A stretch of DNA of 64,000 nt, from assembly GCF_001425835.1 (NCBI RefSeq), contig NZ_LMDP01000001.1:1848619-1912618 (forward strand), given 5' to 3'. The position numbers and the translations under genes are program-made. The notes under the pieces were generated by a model. The model had not been told where the DNA came from. It made no database searches and worked only from the letters and a program-made list of their open reading frames with translations. This document shows, piece after piece, positions 38,779 to 47,531 of the stretch (its first letter is position 1; every line of letters starts with the position of its first letter). The stretch comes from Afipia sp. Root123D2. Its GTDB lineage: Bacteria; Pseudomonadota; Alphaproteobacteria; Rhizobiales; Xanthobacteraceae.

Positions 38779-39783
38779 TCAGGCGGCGACCGGCGACAAT
38801 TCACGCGAACTCACCAGGCTAACCGCCTGACGCAACGAATCGATTCCGGCGTCAGCCGGGGTGCACCTCTCCGCAAGCGCCCGGCGAAATGCCCGTGCAC
38901 CGGGCACGCCATGAAACGCGCCGACCATGTGCCGCGTGATGGCATGGAGCCGCACGCCGCGCGCAAGCTGATCTTCGATATAGGGAATGAAGGCCTCGAT
39001 CGCCTCATGCATCGACGCGTGCGGTGCCGGTGCGCCGAACAGTTCAGGATCCACATCAAGCAACTGCCACGGCTCCTGATAGGCCGCACGGCCGAGCATC
39101 GCGCCATCGACATGCGCGAGATGGTCTTTCGCGGCAGCGATGGTGGGGATACCGCCATTGATGACGATCGGCGTTGCCGGCAACGCCGCCTTTAGCCGAT
39201 AGACGCGATCGTAGTCGAGCGGCGGGATGTCGCGATTTTCCTTCGGCGACAATCCATCAAGCCATGCCTTGCGGGCGTGAACGATCACCGCATCGGCACC
39301 GGCGTCGACCACCGCACGCGCCAGCGTATCGAGCGCGATCTCCGGATCCTGATTGTCGACTCCGATCCGGCATTTCACTGTGACCGGAACTTGCACAGAG
39401 GCTTTCATCGCAGCAACGCAGTCGGCAACCAGCTGCGGCTCGGCCATCAGGCAGGCACCGAACCGGCCGTCCTTTACACGATCCGACGGGCAGCCGACAT
39501 TGAGATTGATTTCGTCGTAGCCGAAATCCTCGCCGATCCGCGCACTTGCAGCGAGATCTTGCGGATTCGATCCACCGAGTTGAAGCGCCACCGGATGCTC
39601 ACAAGCATCGAACCCAAGCAGCCGCTCGCGGTCGCCATGGATGATCGCCCCCGTGGTCAGCATCTCGGTATAGAGCAGCGCATGGCGCGTCAGCTCACGA
39701 TGGAACGCCCGGCAATGCCGGTCGGTCCAATCCATCATGGGCGCTACACTAAATCTAGTGACCGTATTTTTGCGAGGTATCAT
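38779..39783 (-). CDS. dusA: tRNA-dihydrouridine synthase A
   Basis: A 334-residue flavoenzyme that reduces uridine at positions 20/20a of tRNA. It contains FSVAPMMDWTDRHCR near the N-terminus, the catalytic cysteine in NLNVGCPSDRVKDGRFGACL, the FMN-binding VKCRIGVD, and HARKAWLDGLSPKENRDIPP, which is specific to DusA. The ATG at 39783 (MIPRKNTV) is chosen; a TTG three codons upstream is possible. The region upstream is AT-rich and probably holds the promoter. Confidence 0.92.
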   Translation of the reverse strand: MIPRKNTVTRFSVAPMMDWTDRHCRAFHRELTRHALLYTEMLTTGAIIHGDRERLLGFDACEHPVALQLGGSNPQDLAASARIGEDFGYDEINLNVGCPSDRVKDGRFGACLMAEPQLVADCVAAMKASVQVPVTVKCRIGVDNQDPEIALDTLARAVVDAGADAVIVHARKAWLDGLSPKENRDIPPLDYDRVYRLKAALPATPIVINGGIPTIAAAKDHLAHVDGAMLGRAAYQEPWQLLDVDPELFGAPAPHASMHEAIEAFIPYIEDQLARGVRLHAITRHMVGAFHGVPGARAFRRALAERCTPADAGIDSLRQAVSLVSSRELSPVAA

Positions 39784-39877
39784 ATATTTCAACGCTATCG
39801 ACGACTTTTCTCACAACTTAGTCGTCATTTATACCCGCTATATATAGCTAGAACACGCGAAATCGTCGAGCCTGTGG

Positions 39878-40843
39878 TTACGCTATAGCTTCCAGACTAG
39901 CCGAGCGACAGCCCCCCTCATGACTGAACAGGTAGACCCTGTTGCGGCCAGCGGCCTTCGCGTCATACAGCGCAGTGTCGGCCTCTGCGAACAACTCGGT
40001 GATCCGTCGGCGATGGGGGCGACCGACGAGAGTGGCTCCGACGGAAGCTCCGATCTCGAGGCGAAGACCGTTCCAGAACAACGGCCGGCACAGCATGACA
40101 ACCGTCTCCTGCAGCACACGCACGATTTGGGCCGGAACCACCGGAGCACGCAAGATAAGCGCGAACTCATCACCACCAATGCGCGCGACCAGGCCGGCAT
40201 TACAAAACGCCCGACTCAATCGCATCGCGACCTCGCGCAGGCATGCGTCTCCAGCCGCGTGACCGAACGTGTCGTTCAGTTCCTTAAAACGGTCGAGATC
40301 GATCAGAACCAGCGCCGAGGCTGAACCATAGTTCAGACTGTCATGAGTGACTTCGAGATACCGCGCCTGAAAAACAGAGCGATTCGCGAGCCCGGTGAGT
40401 GAATCGGTTTCGGCCTGCCGCCGCAAGTTCTCCAGTGCATGACGATCGGAGGTAATGTCCTGCTTCGAGCCAAAGATCCGAACGGTCCGTCCAGCTTCCC
40501 CGATCGCGTTGATGGAAAGTCGCATCCAGCGCCTTTCGCCGCGCCAGGTCATGATCTCGGCGTCAAGGCATCCCGCATTGCCGGTTCGAATCACTTCCGC
40601 CCGAGCGAGTTCCATATTGCGCCGGGACTCGTCGGTGTAGAGATCGACGATGCTGGCGCGTCGCAGAGGATTGCCCATCGGATAACCGAAGATGTCGTAG
40701 ACGCCCGAAGTCCAGGTCAGGCGCTCCGTCGCAAGCTCGCATTCCCATACGCCAATGCGGGCAAAACCTAACGCCTGATCGTAGAGACGTGCCCGAACGT
40801 CGGCCGACGGAAGTATAGCGGCGTGGTCTGCCTCATCTCTCAT
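39878..40843 (-). CDS. PAS-GGDEF diguanylate cyclase
   Basis: A 321-residue soluble protein. Residues about 20-135 form a PAS domain with a PAC end (LYDQALGFARIGVWECELAT, IFGSKQDITSDRHALE). Residues about 145-310 form the cyclase domain, with DSLTGLANRSVF, LVLIDLDRFKELNDTFGHAAGD and the active site RIGGDEFALIL. The product-inhibition site RxxD is missing: the position before GGDEF reads CNAG. It should make cyclic di-GMP in response to an unknown PAS signal without feedback at that site. It has no membrane span. Confidence 0.9.
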   Translation of the reverse strand: MRDEADHAAILPSADVRARLYDQALGFARIGVWECELATERLTWTSGVYDIFGYPMGNPLRRASIVDLYTDESRRNMELARAEVIRTGNAGCLDAEIMTWRGERRWMRLSINAIGEAGRTVRIFGSKQDITSDRHALENLRRQAETDSLTGLANRSVFQARYLEVTHDSLNYGSASALVLIDLDRFKELNDTFGHAAGDACLREVAMRLSRAFCNAGLVARIGGDEFALILRAPVVPAQIVRVLQETVVMLCRPLFWNGLRLEIGASVGATLVGRPHRRRITELFAEADTALYDAKAAGRNRVYLFSHEGGCRSASLEAIA

Positions 40844-40960
40844 CAGTGATCCAGCAGCCTAGCGGGTTTGACTCCTCTCTTTGCACTATAGCTGCGGCGT
40901 TAAGGAATTCTATACCTGCAAGTGCGGCCAACTGGCATTCAGGGAAACAGTAAAACCGGT

Positions 40961-42136
40961 TCAGCTAACCCGCGGCGAGGTCAATGCACGGCCGTAGCCG
41001 AAGCCGAATGTCAGGAATGCTGCCGACCACAGCGCAGCCGCGATCACGAGGCAGTGGGCGCCCCATTCCGGCGCAAAAGCCGCGACACCCCGCAGCAGCG
41101 CTGCAAGGATGATGGCAGCATAAATCACGCAGGTGAGTACGTCGGCCTTCAGGGCGCGGCCGGTGTGGCCCAGCGTCGCACGGGTCATCACCGCAAGCGT
41201 CATGCCGCCGACCGCGCCGACGGTCCAGACATGCAATCCCGCGGTCGGCGGCGCGAGCCCGAAGGCAGCCGCGGCCAGCACGATGAACCCGACCGGAATG
41301 AAGGCGTAGGCGATGTGCAGGATCAGCACCAGCGGATCGCGCGTGGTGCGATAGCCCTGCCAGCGGTAGAGCCGCACGAGATGCAGACCACCGGCGAGCA
41401 GCAGGAGGCAGCCGGTGACACGGCTGTCCTCCGCGATCACCCAGCCAATGAGCGACACAAGCCCGGCCACAAGAGCGATCATGTCGACCTTGCCGAACGG
41501 TGCCGGCAGATTTTTGGACTGATTGCGGGCCAGCCAGTTGCGCGTGAAGCTTGGCACGATCCGCCCGCCGATCAGCGTGATCAGCATGATCGCTGCAGCG
41601 ACGCCAACCTTGCGGCCATAGAGGGCCGTGCCCGTAAAATGAAGTTCAAGATGAAATGCAACATTCCCGGCGATGAAGATGCCGACAAGGATCAGCACCT
41701 TGAGATTCGACCAGTTCTTCCCGGCGACGATCTCGCGCAGCATCGCCAACGCGACGACGACGAGAAACGCGCAGTCGATCATCGCTGTCGCCGCCCAGCC
41801 GAGTTTCGCCGACATCGCAACTGCGACGCGCCCGGCGAGCCACACCGTCAGCAACAAGACCAGAGGCCAGCCGTTGAGCGGCAGCCGCCCCGTCCAGTTC
41901 GGGACCGCGGTGAGCAGAAAGCCGGTCACGACCGCGGCGAGATAGCCGTAGATCATTTCGTGGGCGTGCCACTCCACCGCGGGAAACAGTACCGGCAGGT
42001 CCAGATGGCCGAGATAGGTCAGAATCCAGAGAGGAACGGCGATGGCGCCGTAGAGCGCGCCGAACAGGAAGAACGGACGGAATCCGTAGCTGAAGAGCGG
42101 AATTCCTTCGTAGGCGCGCAAACGCGGAATGGCCAT
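40961..42136 (-). CDS. nnrS: NnrS-family heme/copper membrane protein
   Basis: A 391-residue, 12-span protein of the NnrS family, linked to nitric-oxide metabolism and resistance. It begins MAIPRLRAYEGIPLFSYGFR and contains EWHAHEMIYGYLAAVVTGFL with the conserved histidines, LIGGRIVPSFTRNWL, and AVMTRATLGHTGRAL near the end. The ATG at 42136 is preceded by GAGGAC. An FNR/NNR-type box is upstream (42221-42234) and a Crp/Fnr regulator gene lies next to it, fitting low-oxygen or NO control. No NO reductase genes are in the window. Confidence 0.92.
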   Translation of the reverse strand: MAIPRLRAYEGIPLFSYGFRPFFLFGALYGAIAVPLWILTYLGHLDLPVLFPAVEWHAHEMIYGYLAAVVTGFLLTAVPNWTGRLPLNGWPLVLLLTVWLAGRVAVAMSAKLGWAATAMIDCAFLVVVALAMLREIVAGKNWSNLKVLILVGIFIAGNVAFHLELHFTGTALYGRKVGVAAAIMLITLIGGRIVPSFTRNWLARNQSKNLPAPFGKVDMIALVAGLVSLIGWVIAEDSRVTGCLLLLAGGLHLVRLYRWQGYRTTRDPLVLILHIAYAFIPVGFIVLAAAAFGLAPPTAGLHVWTVGAVGGMTLAVMTRATLGHTGRALKADVLTCVIYAAIILAALLRGVAAFAPEWGAHCLVIAAALWSAAFLTFGFGYGRALTSPRVS

Positions 42137-42220
42137 CACGAGTCCTCGTTTTCGGACGACGCGCGGGTTCACCGGTGCGCGTGCTTCGCTGACACTAGCC
42201 GCGACCGCATCGACGATTCA

Positions 42221-42234
42221 TTGATGTTGCGCAA
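42221..42234 (-). promoter_or_regulatory. candidate FNR/NNR-type box before nnrS
   Basis: TTGAT-GTTG-CGCAA on the plus strand matches TTGAT-N4-ATCAA at 8 of 10 half-site positions. It ends 84 bases upstream of the nnrS ATG (42136), on the correct side of the gene. Confidence 0.5.
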
Positions 42235-42279
42235 ACATCCAGCCGATCTGATTCACGGCCTTAGTCGATGTAAAACGCG

Positions 42280-43056
42280 TCAGCGAACGATCCCCGCGCC
42301 CGCCGCAACACCGCGAAGACGATCGGGGTTGAGCACCCCGACGCGACGGCGGCCGCACTGGACGATCCCGGCCCGCTCCCACACTTGCAGGATACGGCTG
42401 ACCGTGAACAGTGTCGTTCCGCAAAGATCGGCAAGATCGCGGCGCGACATGCTGATATCACGGGCTTCCGCCTCGCCGGGAGCGACGGCTGCCTGCTTCT
42501 CGACGATCCGGATGAGATTGCGCGCCAGCCGCCGGTCGACAGGCTCCTGCGCCATTTCACGCATCCGCGACATGAATTCGTCGGCGCGGTCGCTGACGAT
42601 CGCGAGCGCGTTGGACGAGAGTTGCGGGATACCAGCGATCGCGTCGAATATGTAGCTGGCGTGCCATGAGATGACGAGGGTATCGCTCGCCGCCACCGCC
42701 GTTGCGGGGTACGGCCGCTTGCGGAAAACCGCCGCGCAGCCGACGAGATCGCCGGGCAATTGCAACCCAAGCACCACCTGGCCGCCTTCCGGCGTCAGAT
42801 AGATGAGCTTCACATTCCCTTCCAGGATCATCAGGAGCGTCGACGACGGATCGTCCTGCCTGAAAAGTTCGGTATCGCGGGCCACACGCCTGCGCGTACC
42901 GTCAGCCGCCAGTTGCCGCAGCAACTCCGGGGCAACCCCCTGAAAGAATCGGGATCGCCCGAACATCGGCACACAATCGTACTGGATGGCCCCGGACTCT
43001 CCCGGACCCCGCACTTGGCCATAATTGCCACGCGTATCATGCATCAGGCGCTGCAT
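42280..43056 (-). CDS. Crp/Fnr-family regulator without N-terminal Fe-S cysteines
   Basis: A 258-residue regulator with a cyclic-nucleotide-type beta barrel (about 30-150; PGDLVGCAAVFRKRPYPATA) and a C-terminal Crp-type helix-turn-helix, SRRDLADLCGTTLFTVSRIL (about 205-224). The E/S-x-R recognition pattern (SRR in the turn, TVSR in the helix) suggests TTGAT-type half-sites. The N-terminal cluster cysteines of Fnr are absent, so it would sense something other than O2 through Fe-S, probably NO with heme as in DNR/NnrR; its place between nnrS and fnr supports that. It shares a divergent control region with the Fe-S Fnr gene. Confidence 0.85.
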   Translation of the reverse strand: MQRLMHDTRGNYGQVRGPGESGAIQYDCVPMFGRSRFFQGVAPELLRQLAADGTRRRVARDTELFRQDDPSSTLLMILEGNVKLIYLTPEGGQVVLGLQLPGDLVGCAAVFRKRPYPATAVAASDTLVISWHASYIFDAIAGIPQLSSNALAIVSDRADEFMSRMREMAQEPVDRRLARNLIRIVEKQAAVAPGEAEARDISMSRRDLADLCGTTLFTVSRILQVWERAGIVQCGRRRVGVLNPDRLRGVAAGAGIVR

Positions 43057-43144
43057 CTGGACTCATCCTCACCCGGTCCGCCGTGTGAGTGGCGCCGCCG
43101 ACCGGTTCGTGCCAGCATCATGGGCGCAGCGCGTTCCTGTCACA

Positions 43145-43158
43145 TTGATCCAGATCAA
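43145..43158. promoter_or_regulatory. perfect FNR/FixK box in the divergent regulator promoter
   Basis: TTGAT-CCAG-ATCAA, a perfect match to the FNR/FixK consensus, lies 89 bases from the minus-strand regulator start (43056) and 61 bases from the plus-strand Fnr start (43219). It could control one or both. Confidence 0.85.
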
Positions 43159-43218
43159 AGACGCCTGTATCATTTAGGAGTGTTTCGTTGAGGTTCTCAT
43201 ACTCAAGGTCTTTGCGAA

Positions 43219-43947
43219 ATGTCCGAAGTCTTGACCAGGGCCGCTGATGTTTGCGCGCATCATCGGCCCAACGGATGCACCCGCTGCAAGGCTCGCCTGA
43301 TCAGTGTGTGTTCGGTCCTGAATCCGTCGGATCTCAGCGAACTCGAGGCCATGAACCGCCCCCGAAAGTTCGGCGTCCGTGAAAACATCGCGACCGAGAA
43401 CGAAACGGCCGAGAATGTTTTCAGCATCACCGAAGGGATGGTGCGAATCTATCGGATGCTTCCCGGCGGCCGTCGGCACATTCTCGGGTTCGGATTACCC
43501 GGCGACTTCCTCGGACTCTCGCTGCTCAGCATATTCGACTTTTCGGCGGATGCCGTCACCGACGTGTCGGTTTGCCAGTTTCCGCGCAAGGTCTTCGCCA
43601 GTTTCGTCGATCGAAAGCCTTACTTCCTGAAACGGCTGCATGAGTTTTCCAACAACGAACTGCGGCTGGCTCAGCACCAGATCGTGATGCTCGGCCGCAA
43701 ATCCGCCGACGAGCGCGTCAGCGCCTTCATCATCATGTTGCGCGACCGGACGCGCGGCGCGGGCTATTCTTCCGCGACATTGCCGCTCCCGATGAACCGG
43801 CAAGATATCGCCGATTATCTCGGCCTGACCATCGAAACGGTGAGCCGGACCCTGACGAGGCTCGCCAAGGAAAAACTCATCCTCATTGTCCCCGGCGGCG
43901 TGCGCCTGCTGCGTGCGGACCGCCTCGAGGAATTTGCCGCAGCGTAA
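43219..43947 (+). CDS. fnrN: Fnr-type oxygen-responsive regulator (FnrN/AadR-like)
   Basis: A 242-residue Fnr protein. Cysteines at 20, 23 and 31 (C-x2-C-x7-C) plus Cys119 are placed to hold a [4Fe-4S] cluster, as in FnrN/AadR. The barrel contains LGFGLPGDFLGLSLLSIFDF, and the helix-turn-helix is MNRQDIADYLGLTIETVSRT with E-x-x-S-R for TTGAT half-sites. A perfect FNR box precedes it at 43145-43158, so it probably regulates itself. It lies directly upstream of ccoNOQP, whose promoter has a second box. Confidence 0.92.
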   Translation: MSEVLTRAADVCAHHRPNGCTRCKARLISVCSVLNPSDLSELEAMNRPRKFGVRENIATENETAENVFSITEGMVRIYRMLPGGRRHILGFGLPGDFLGLSLLSIFDFSADAVTDVSVCQFPRKVFASFVDRKPYFLKRLHEFSNNELRLAQHQIVMLGRKSADERVSAFIIMLRDRTRGAGYSSATLPLPMNRQDIADYLGLTIETVSRTLTRLAKEKLILIVPGGVRLLRADRLEEFAAA

Positions 43948-43994
43948 TCCGAAACAACGGACTCCTTTCAAACCATACCTGGCGTTCCCGCTAT

Positions 43995-44035
43995 TTGATC
44001 CAAATCAATGTTGCAACCGGTCGGTTTGCTATGCA
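43995..44035 (+). promoter_or_regulatory. class II FNR promoter of ccoNOQP
   Basis: A perfect FNR box TTGAT-CCAA-ATCAA (43995-44008; centre 44001.5) is followed by TATGCA at 44030-44035, a plausible -10. The spacing puts the predicted transcription start at about 44042-44043 and the box at -41.5, the class II activator position. Confidence 0.8.
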
Positions 44036-44090
44036 TTCCGACAGTGCTCTCTCAGGGCACGTCACTGCTGATGGACAGGATTTTCCGCGC

Positions 44091-45752
44091 ATGATCGCCC
44101 AACTCACCCGCTCCGAGCGACAATTTGCCATCATGATCAGCATGGCGCTCGCGGTCTGCGGATTGGTCTTTGCCATTCTTGGCCGGAACGATCCGCTCGG
44201 CGCTCACGGCGCCCTGGTCTTGGTCGCAGGCCTTCTCGGCGTTTTCTGGGTCGGCTCGGGCTACTACGACTCTGAGCCCTTAGAGAATCGGCTCGCCCTC
44301 TATTATGACGATCCGAGCCGCGTCGGAATCATCCTCGCGATGGTCTGGGCGGTGTTCGGCCTCGCCATCGGTGACTGGGTGGCGTGGCTTCTGGTCAATC
44401 CCGATCTCACGTTCGATGCGGGATGGTCGAGCTTCGGCCGTCTCCGGCCGGTGCATACTACATCGGTGATCTTCGGCTTCGGCGGCAACGGACTGATCGC
44501 GACCTCGTTCTACGTCATGCAGCGCACCTCGCGCGCGCGCATGCCTGATCAGCTCAGCCCGTGGTTCGTGCTGCTCGGCTACAACCTGTTCTGCGTGCTC
44601 GCCATCACCGGCTACATGATGGGCATCACCCAGTCGAAGGAATATGCCGAGCCGGAATGGTACGCCGACATCTGGCTGGTGATCGTCTGGGTCGCGTATT
44701 TCGTGCTTTACCTGCGGACGCTGGCGCGCCGCAAGGAGCCGCACATCTACGTCGCCAACTGGTACTACCTCGCGTTCATCCTGGTCGTTGCGATGCTGCA
44801 CATCGTCAACAACCTCGCTGTGCCGGTGTCGATCGGCAGCGCCAAAAGCTATTCGCTGTTCGCCGGCGTTCAGGACGCGATGACGGAATGGTGGTACGGC
44901 CACAACGCGGTGGCGTTTTTCCTGACCTCCGGCTTCCTCGGCATGATGTACTACTACCTGCCGATCCGCGCAGGGCGCCCGATCTTCTCCTACCGGCTGT
45001 CGATCATCAGCTTCTGGGGCATCACGTTCTTCTACATGTGGGCGGGTTCGCATCACCTGCACTACACGGCCCTGCCGCAATGGGTTCAGACACTCGGCAT
45101 GACCTTCTCGGTGATGTTGCTGGTGCCATCATGGGCGTCCGCAGCCAACGCTTTGCTGACGCTCAACGGCGCCTGGCACAAGGTGCGTGACGACGCGACG
45201 CTGCGCTTCATGATGGTCGCTGCAGTGTTCTACGGCCTGACCACGTTCGAGGGATCGTTCATGGCGATCCGTTCGGTCAACTCGCTGTCGCACTACACCG
45301 ATTGGACGGTCGGCCACGTTCACGCCGGCGCACTCGGCTGGGTCGCGATGATCACCTTCGGCTCGATCTACGCATCGGTGCCGTGGCTATGGAAACGCGA
45401 GAGCATGTATTCGGCCGCTCTCGTCGAGGCGCACTTCTGGCTCGCCCTCGCCGGCACGGTGGTCTACGTGTTCGCGATGTGGAATTCCGGCATCATCCAG
45501 GGGCTGATGTGGCGGACCTACAACGAGAGCGGCACCCTCGCCTATTCCTTCACCGACTCCCTGGTCGCGATGCATCCCTACTACATCGCGCGCGCCGTCG
45601 GCGGTCTGCTGTTCCTGATCGGCGCAGTGATCGGCTGCTACAACATCTGGATGACGATCCGCACAGCTCCGGAAGGCGCGGTGGAGAAGGTCAGTGACAA
45701 ACCCGATGCCGTCCTTGCCGGCGGCGTACCCGCCCTGCAGCCGGGGGAGTGA
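44091..45752 (+). CDS. ccoN: cbb3-type cytochrome c oxidase subunit I
   Basis: A 553-residue, 12-span catalytic subunit of the high-affinity terminal oxidase, binding heme b and the b3-CuB centre. Histidine ligands appear in SFGRLRPVHTTSVIFGFGGN, the CuB region in EWWYGHNAVAFF, and the b/b3 ligands in MWAGSHHLHYTALPQW and DWTVGHVHAGALGWVAM. I chose the ATG at 44091: ACAGGA precedes it, and the predicted transcription start (about 44043) lies downstream of the earlier ATG at 44031. Its length is normal for rhizobial CcoN. Also called fixN. Confidence 0.95.
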   Translation: MIAQLTRSERQFAIMISMALAVCGLVFAILGRNDPLGAHGALVLVAGLLGVFWVGSGYYDSEPLENRLALYYDDPSRVGIILAMVWAVFGLAIGDWVAWLLVNPDLTFDAGWSSFGRLRPVHTTSVIFGFGGNGLIATSFYVMQRTSRARMPDQLSPWFVLLGYNLFCVLAITGYMMGITQSKEYAEPEWYADIWLVIVWVAYFVLYLRTLARRKEPHIYVANWYYLAFILVVAMLHIVNNLAVPVSIGSAKSYSLFAGVQDAMTEWWYGHNAVAFFLTSGFLGMMYYYLPIRAGRPIFSYRLSIISFWGITFFYMWAGSHHLHYTALPQWVQTLGMTFSVMLLVPSWASAANALLTLNGAWHKVRDDATLRFMMVAAVFYGLTTFEGSFMAIRSVNSLSHYTDWTVGHVHAGALGWVAMITFGSIYASVPWLWKRESMYSAALVEAHFWLALAGTVVYVFAMWNSGIIQGLMWRTYNESGTLAYSFTDSLVAMHPYYIARAVGGLLFLIGAVIGCYNIWMTIRTAPEGAVEKVSDKPDAVLAGGVPALQPGE

Positions 45753-45757
45753 CGAAC

Positions 45758-46495
45758 ATGTTCGGGTTTCACTATCGGCTGGAACGCAAGACCATCGGAC
45801 TGGTGCTGGGCATCATCGGCGTCGCAAGCATCGGCGGCATCGTCGAGATCGCACCCCTCTTCACGATTCACCAGACCGTGGAAGACGCGCCGAACATGCG
45901 GCTCTATACGCCGCTCGAACTCGCCGGGCGTAATATCTACATCCGCGAGGGCTGCTACGCTTGCCACTCACAAATGATCCGTACCCTGCGCGATGAGGTC
46001 GACCGCTACGGTCCCTACTCGCTCGCGGTTGAGTCCAAATACGATCACCCGATGCTGTGGGGCTCCAAGCGCACCGGACCCGATCTCGCCCGCATCGGCG
46101 GCAAGTATACCGACGAGTGGCAAACGGCACATCTCAACAACCCGCGCGACGTGGTGCCTGAATCCGTCATGCCGGCCTATGCCTGGCTGAAGCGGACCGA
46201 GCTGCGGGTTGATGACCTCAGCAACCATCTCAAGGCGCAACGCGCGGTGGGCGTGCCATACACCGACGACATGATCGCGAATGCGCGAGCCGATGCTTAC
46301 GGACAGGCGGCGCCGGATTCATCCGATGCCGATGGCGTAACCAAACGCTATGGTGCTGCGACCAACGTGCGCGCGTTCGACGGCAACCCCGGAAGCGTCA
46401 CCGAGATGGATGCTCTGGTTGCTTACCTGCAGATTCTCGGGCGGCTGACCGATGCCGCCACCAAGCCAGTCGCTGATGCCGGAGGAACGAAATGA
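45758..46495 (+). CDS. ccoO: cbb3-type cytochrome c oxidase subunit II (monoheme)
   Basis: A 245-residue membrane-anchored monoheme cytochrome c. One N-terminal span (TIGLVLGIIGVASIGGIVEI) is followed by the heme-binding REGCYACHSQMIR and, as axial methionine, probably that of PESVMPAY. The ATG at 45758 has GGGGGAG about eight bases upstream; a GTG at 45749 overlapping the ccoN stop is possible but less likely. The stop overlaps the ccoQ ATG (ATGA). Also called fixO. Confidence 0.95.
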   Translation: MFGFHYRLERKTIGLVLGIIGVASIGGIVEIAPLFTIHQTVEDAPNMRLYTPLELAGRNIYIREGCYACHSQMIRTLRDEVDRYGPYSLAVESKYDHPMLWGSKRTGPDLARIGGKYTDEWQTAHLNNPRDVVPESVMPAYAWLKRTELRVDDLSNHLKAQRAVGVPYTDDMIANARADAYGQAAPDSSDADGVTKRYGAATNVRAFDGNPGSVTEMDALVAYLQILGRLTDAATKPVADAGGTK

Positions 46496-46662
46496 CCGTC
46501 GAGCATGACTTTCTCGTTGGTTTCTCGAAGTCCTTCGGACTGTTCTATCTGATCGCGCTGTCGATCGGCGTGCTGATCTACGCCTATTGGCCTTCGAACC
46601 GGAAACGTTTCGATCATGCAGCCCAGTCGATCCTCACCAAGGAGGACAAGCCATGGGTGTGA
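46492..46662 (+). CDS. ccoQ: cbb3-type oxidase assembly/stability subunit CcoQ
   Basis: A 56-residue protein with one membrane span (FGLFYLIALSIGVLIYAYW) and a basic cytoplasmic tail (PSNRKRFDHAAQSILTKE). It sits between ccoO and ccoP, its ATG overlapping the ccoO stop as ATGA, and its last codons overlapping the ccoP start by 10 bases. The GGAGGA needed for ccoP lies inside its 3' end. CcoQ stabilises the oxidase and its interaction with CcoP. Also called fixQ. Confidence 0.92.
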   Translation: MTVEHDFLVGFSKSFGLFYLIALSIGVLIYAYWPSNRKRFDHAAQSILTKEDKPWV

Positions 46663-47531
46663 TCGAGCGCGATCCCTACACCGGACAGGCCACCACCGGG
46701 CATGAATGGAACGGCATCAAGGAACTGAATACGCCGGTGCCGCGGCCGGTCTACTTCTTCCTGATCATCACCTTCCTGTTCTCGGTCGGTTACTGGGTGC
46801 TGATGCCCGCATGGCCGGTAGGCGTGACCTACACCAAGGGGCTTCTCGGCATCGACCAGCGCGAGATTCTCGCAGACAGCCTCAAGGAAGCGGCCCTCGA
46901 TCGCGGAACATGGACGCAGCGGGTCGAAAGCGAGAGTTACAAGGATATTCTCGCCGACAAGACTCTGATGCGGTCGGTCCGCGAAACCGGACACACCCTG
47001 TTCGGCGACAATTGCGCCGCCTGCCACGGCGCCAAGGCGCTCGGCAACAAGGGCTACCCCAATCTCACCACCGCGTCGTGGCTGTGGGGCGGCGACCCAG
47101 AGGCGATTGCCGAAACCATCCGCGTCGGCATCAACACGGCCCACCCTCAAACCCGCACGTCGCAGATGGTCGCCTTCGGCCGCGACGGCGTGCTGAAATC
47201 CGGCGAGGTCGATGATGTCGTGGCTTATGTCCGGTCGCTGTCCGATCCGGCATCGGCGAAGGGCATCGATGCAAAGAAGCTCGCCGCCGGCAAGGCGCTG
47301 TTCGCAACCAACTGTGCGTCATGTCATGGCGACAACGCCACCGGCAACACCGAACTAGGCGCGCCCAACCTCACCGACAAATTCTGGATCTATGGTGGCG
47401 ATCTGCAGTCGGTCACCGACACGGTCTGGAGCGGCCGACAGGGACACATGCCGTCATGGGAAGGCCGGTTGTCGCCGCTCGACCGCAAAATCCTCACCCT
47501 CCACCTCACCGATTTGAGGAATCCGAAATAA
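46653..47531 (+). CDS. ccoP: cbb3-type cytochrome c oxidase subunit III (diheme)
   Basis: A 292-residue membrane-anchored diheme cytochrome c. The N-terminus MGVIERDPYTGQATTGHEWN is conserved, one span (YFFLIITFLFSVGYWVLMPA) follows, and two c-type hemes attach at NCAACHGAKALG and NCASCHGDNATG. It delivers electrons to CcoN via CcoO. The ATG at 46653 is behind GGAGGACAAGCC. The stop overlaps the next small gene by one base (TAATG). Also called fixP. Confidence 0.95.
   Translation: MGVIERDPYTGQATTGHEWNGIKELNTPVPRPVYFFLIITFLFSVGYWVLMPAWPVGVTYTKGLLGIDQREILADSLKEAALDRGTWTQRVESESYKDILADKTLMRSVRETGHTLFGDNCAACHGAKALGNKGYPNLTTASWLWGGDPEAIAETIRVGINTAHPQTRTSQMVAFGRDGVLKSGEVDDVVAYVRSLSDPASAKGIDAKKLAAGKALFATNCASCHGDNATGNTELGAPNLTDKFWIYGGDLQSVTDTVWSGRQGHMPSWEGRLSPLDRKILTLHLTDLRNPK

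Noticed and set aside
40922..42655. Long plus-strand frame opposite nnrS and the Crp/Fnr gene
   Set aside because: It covers parts of two real genes in antisense and has no coding signature.
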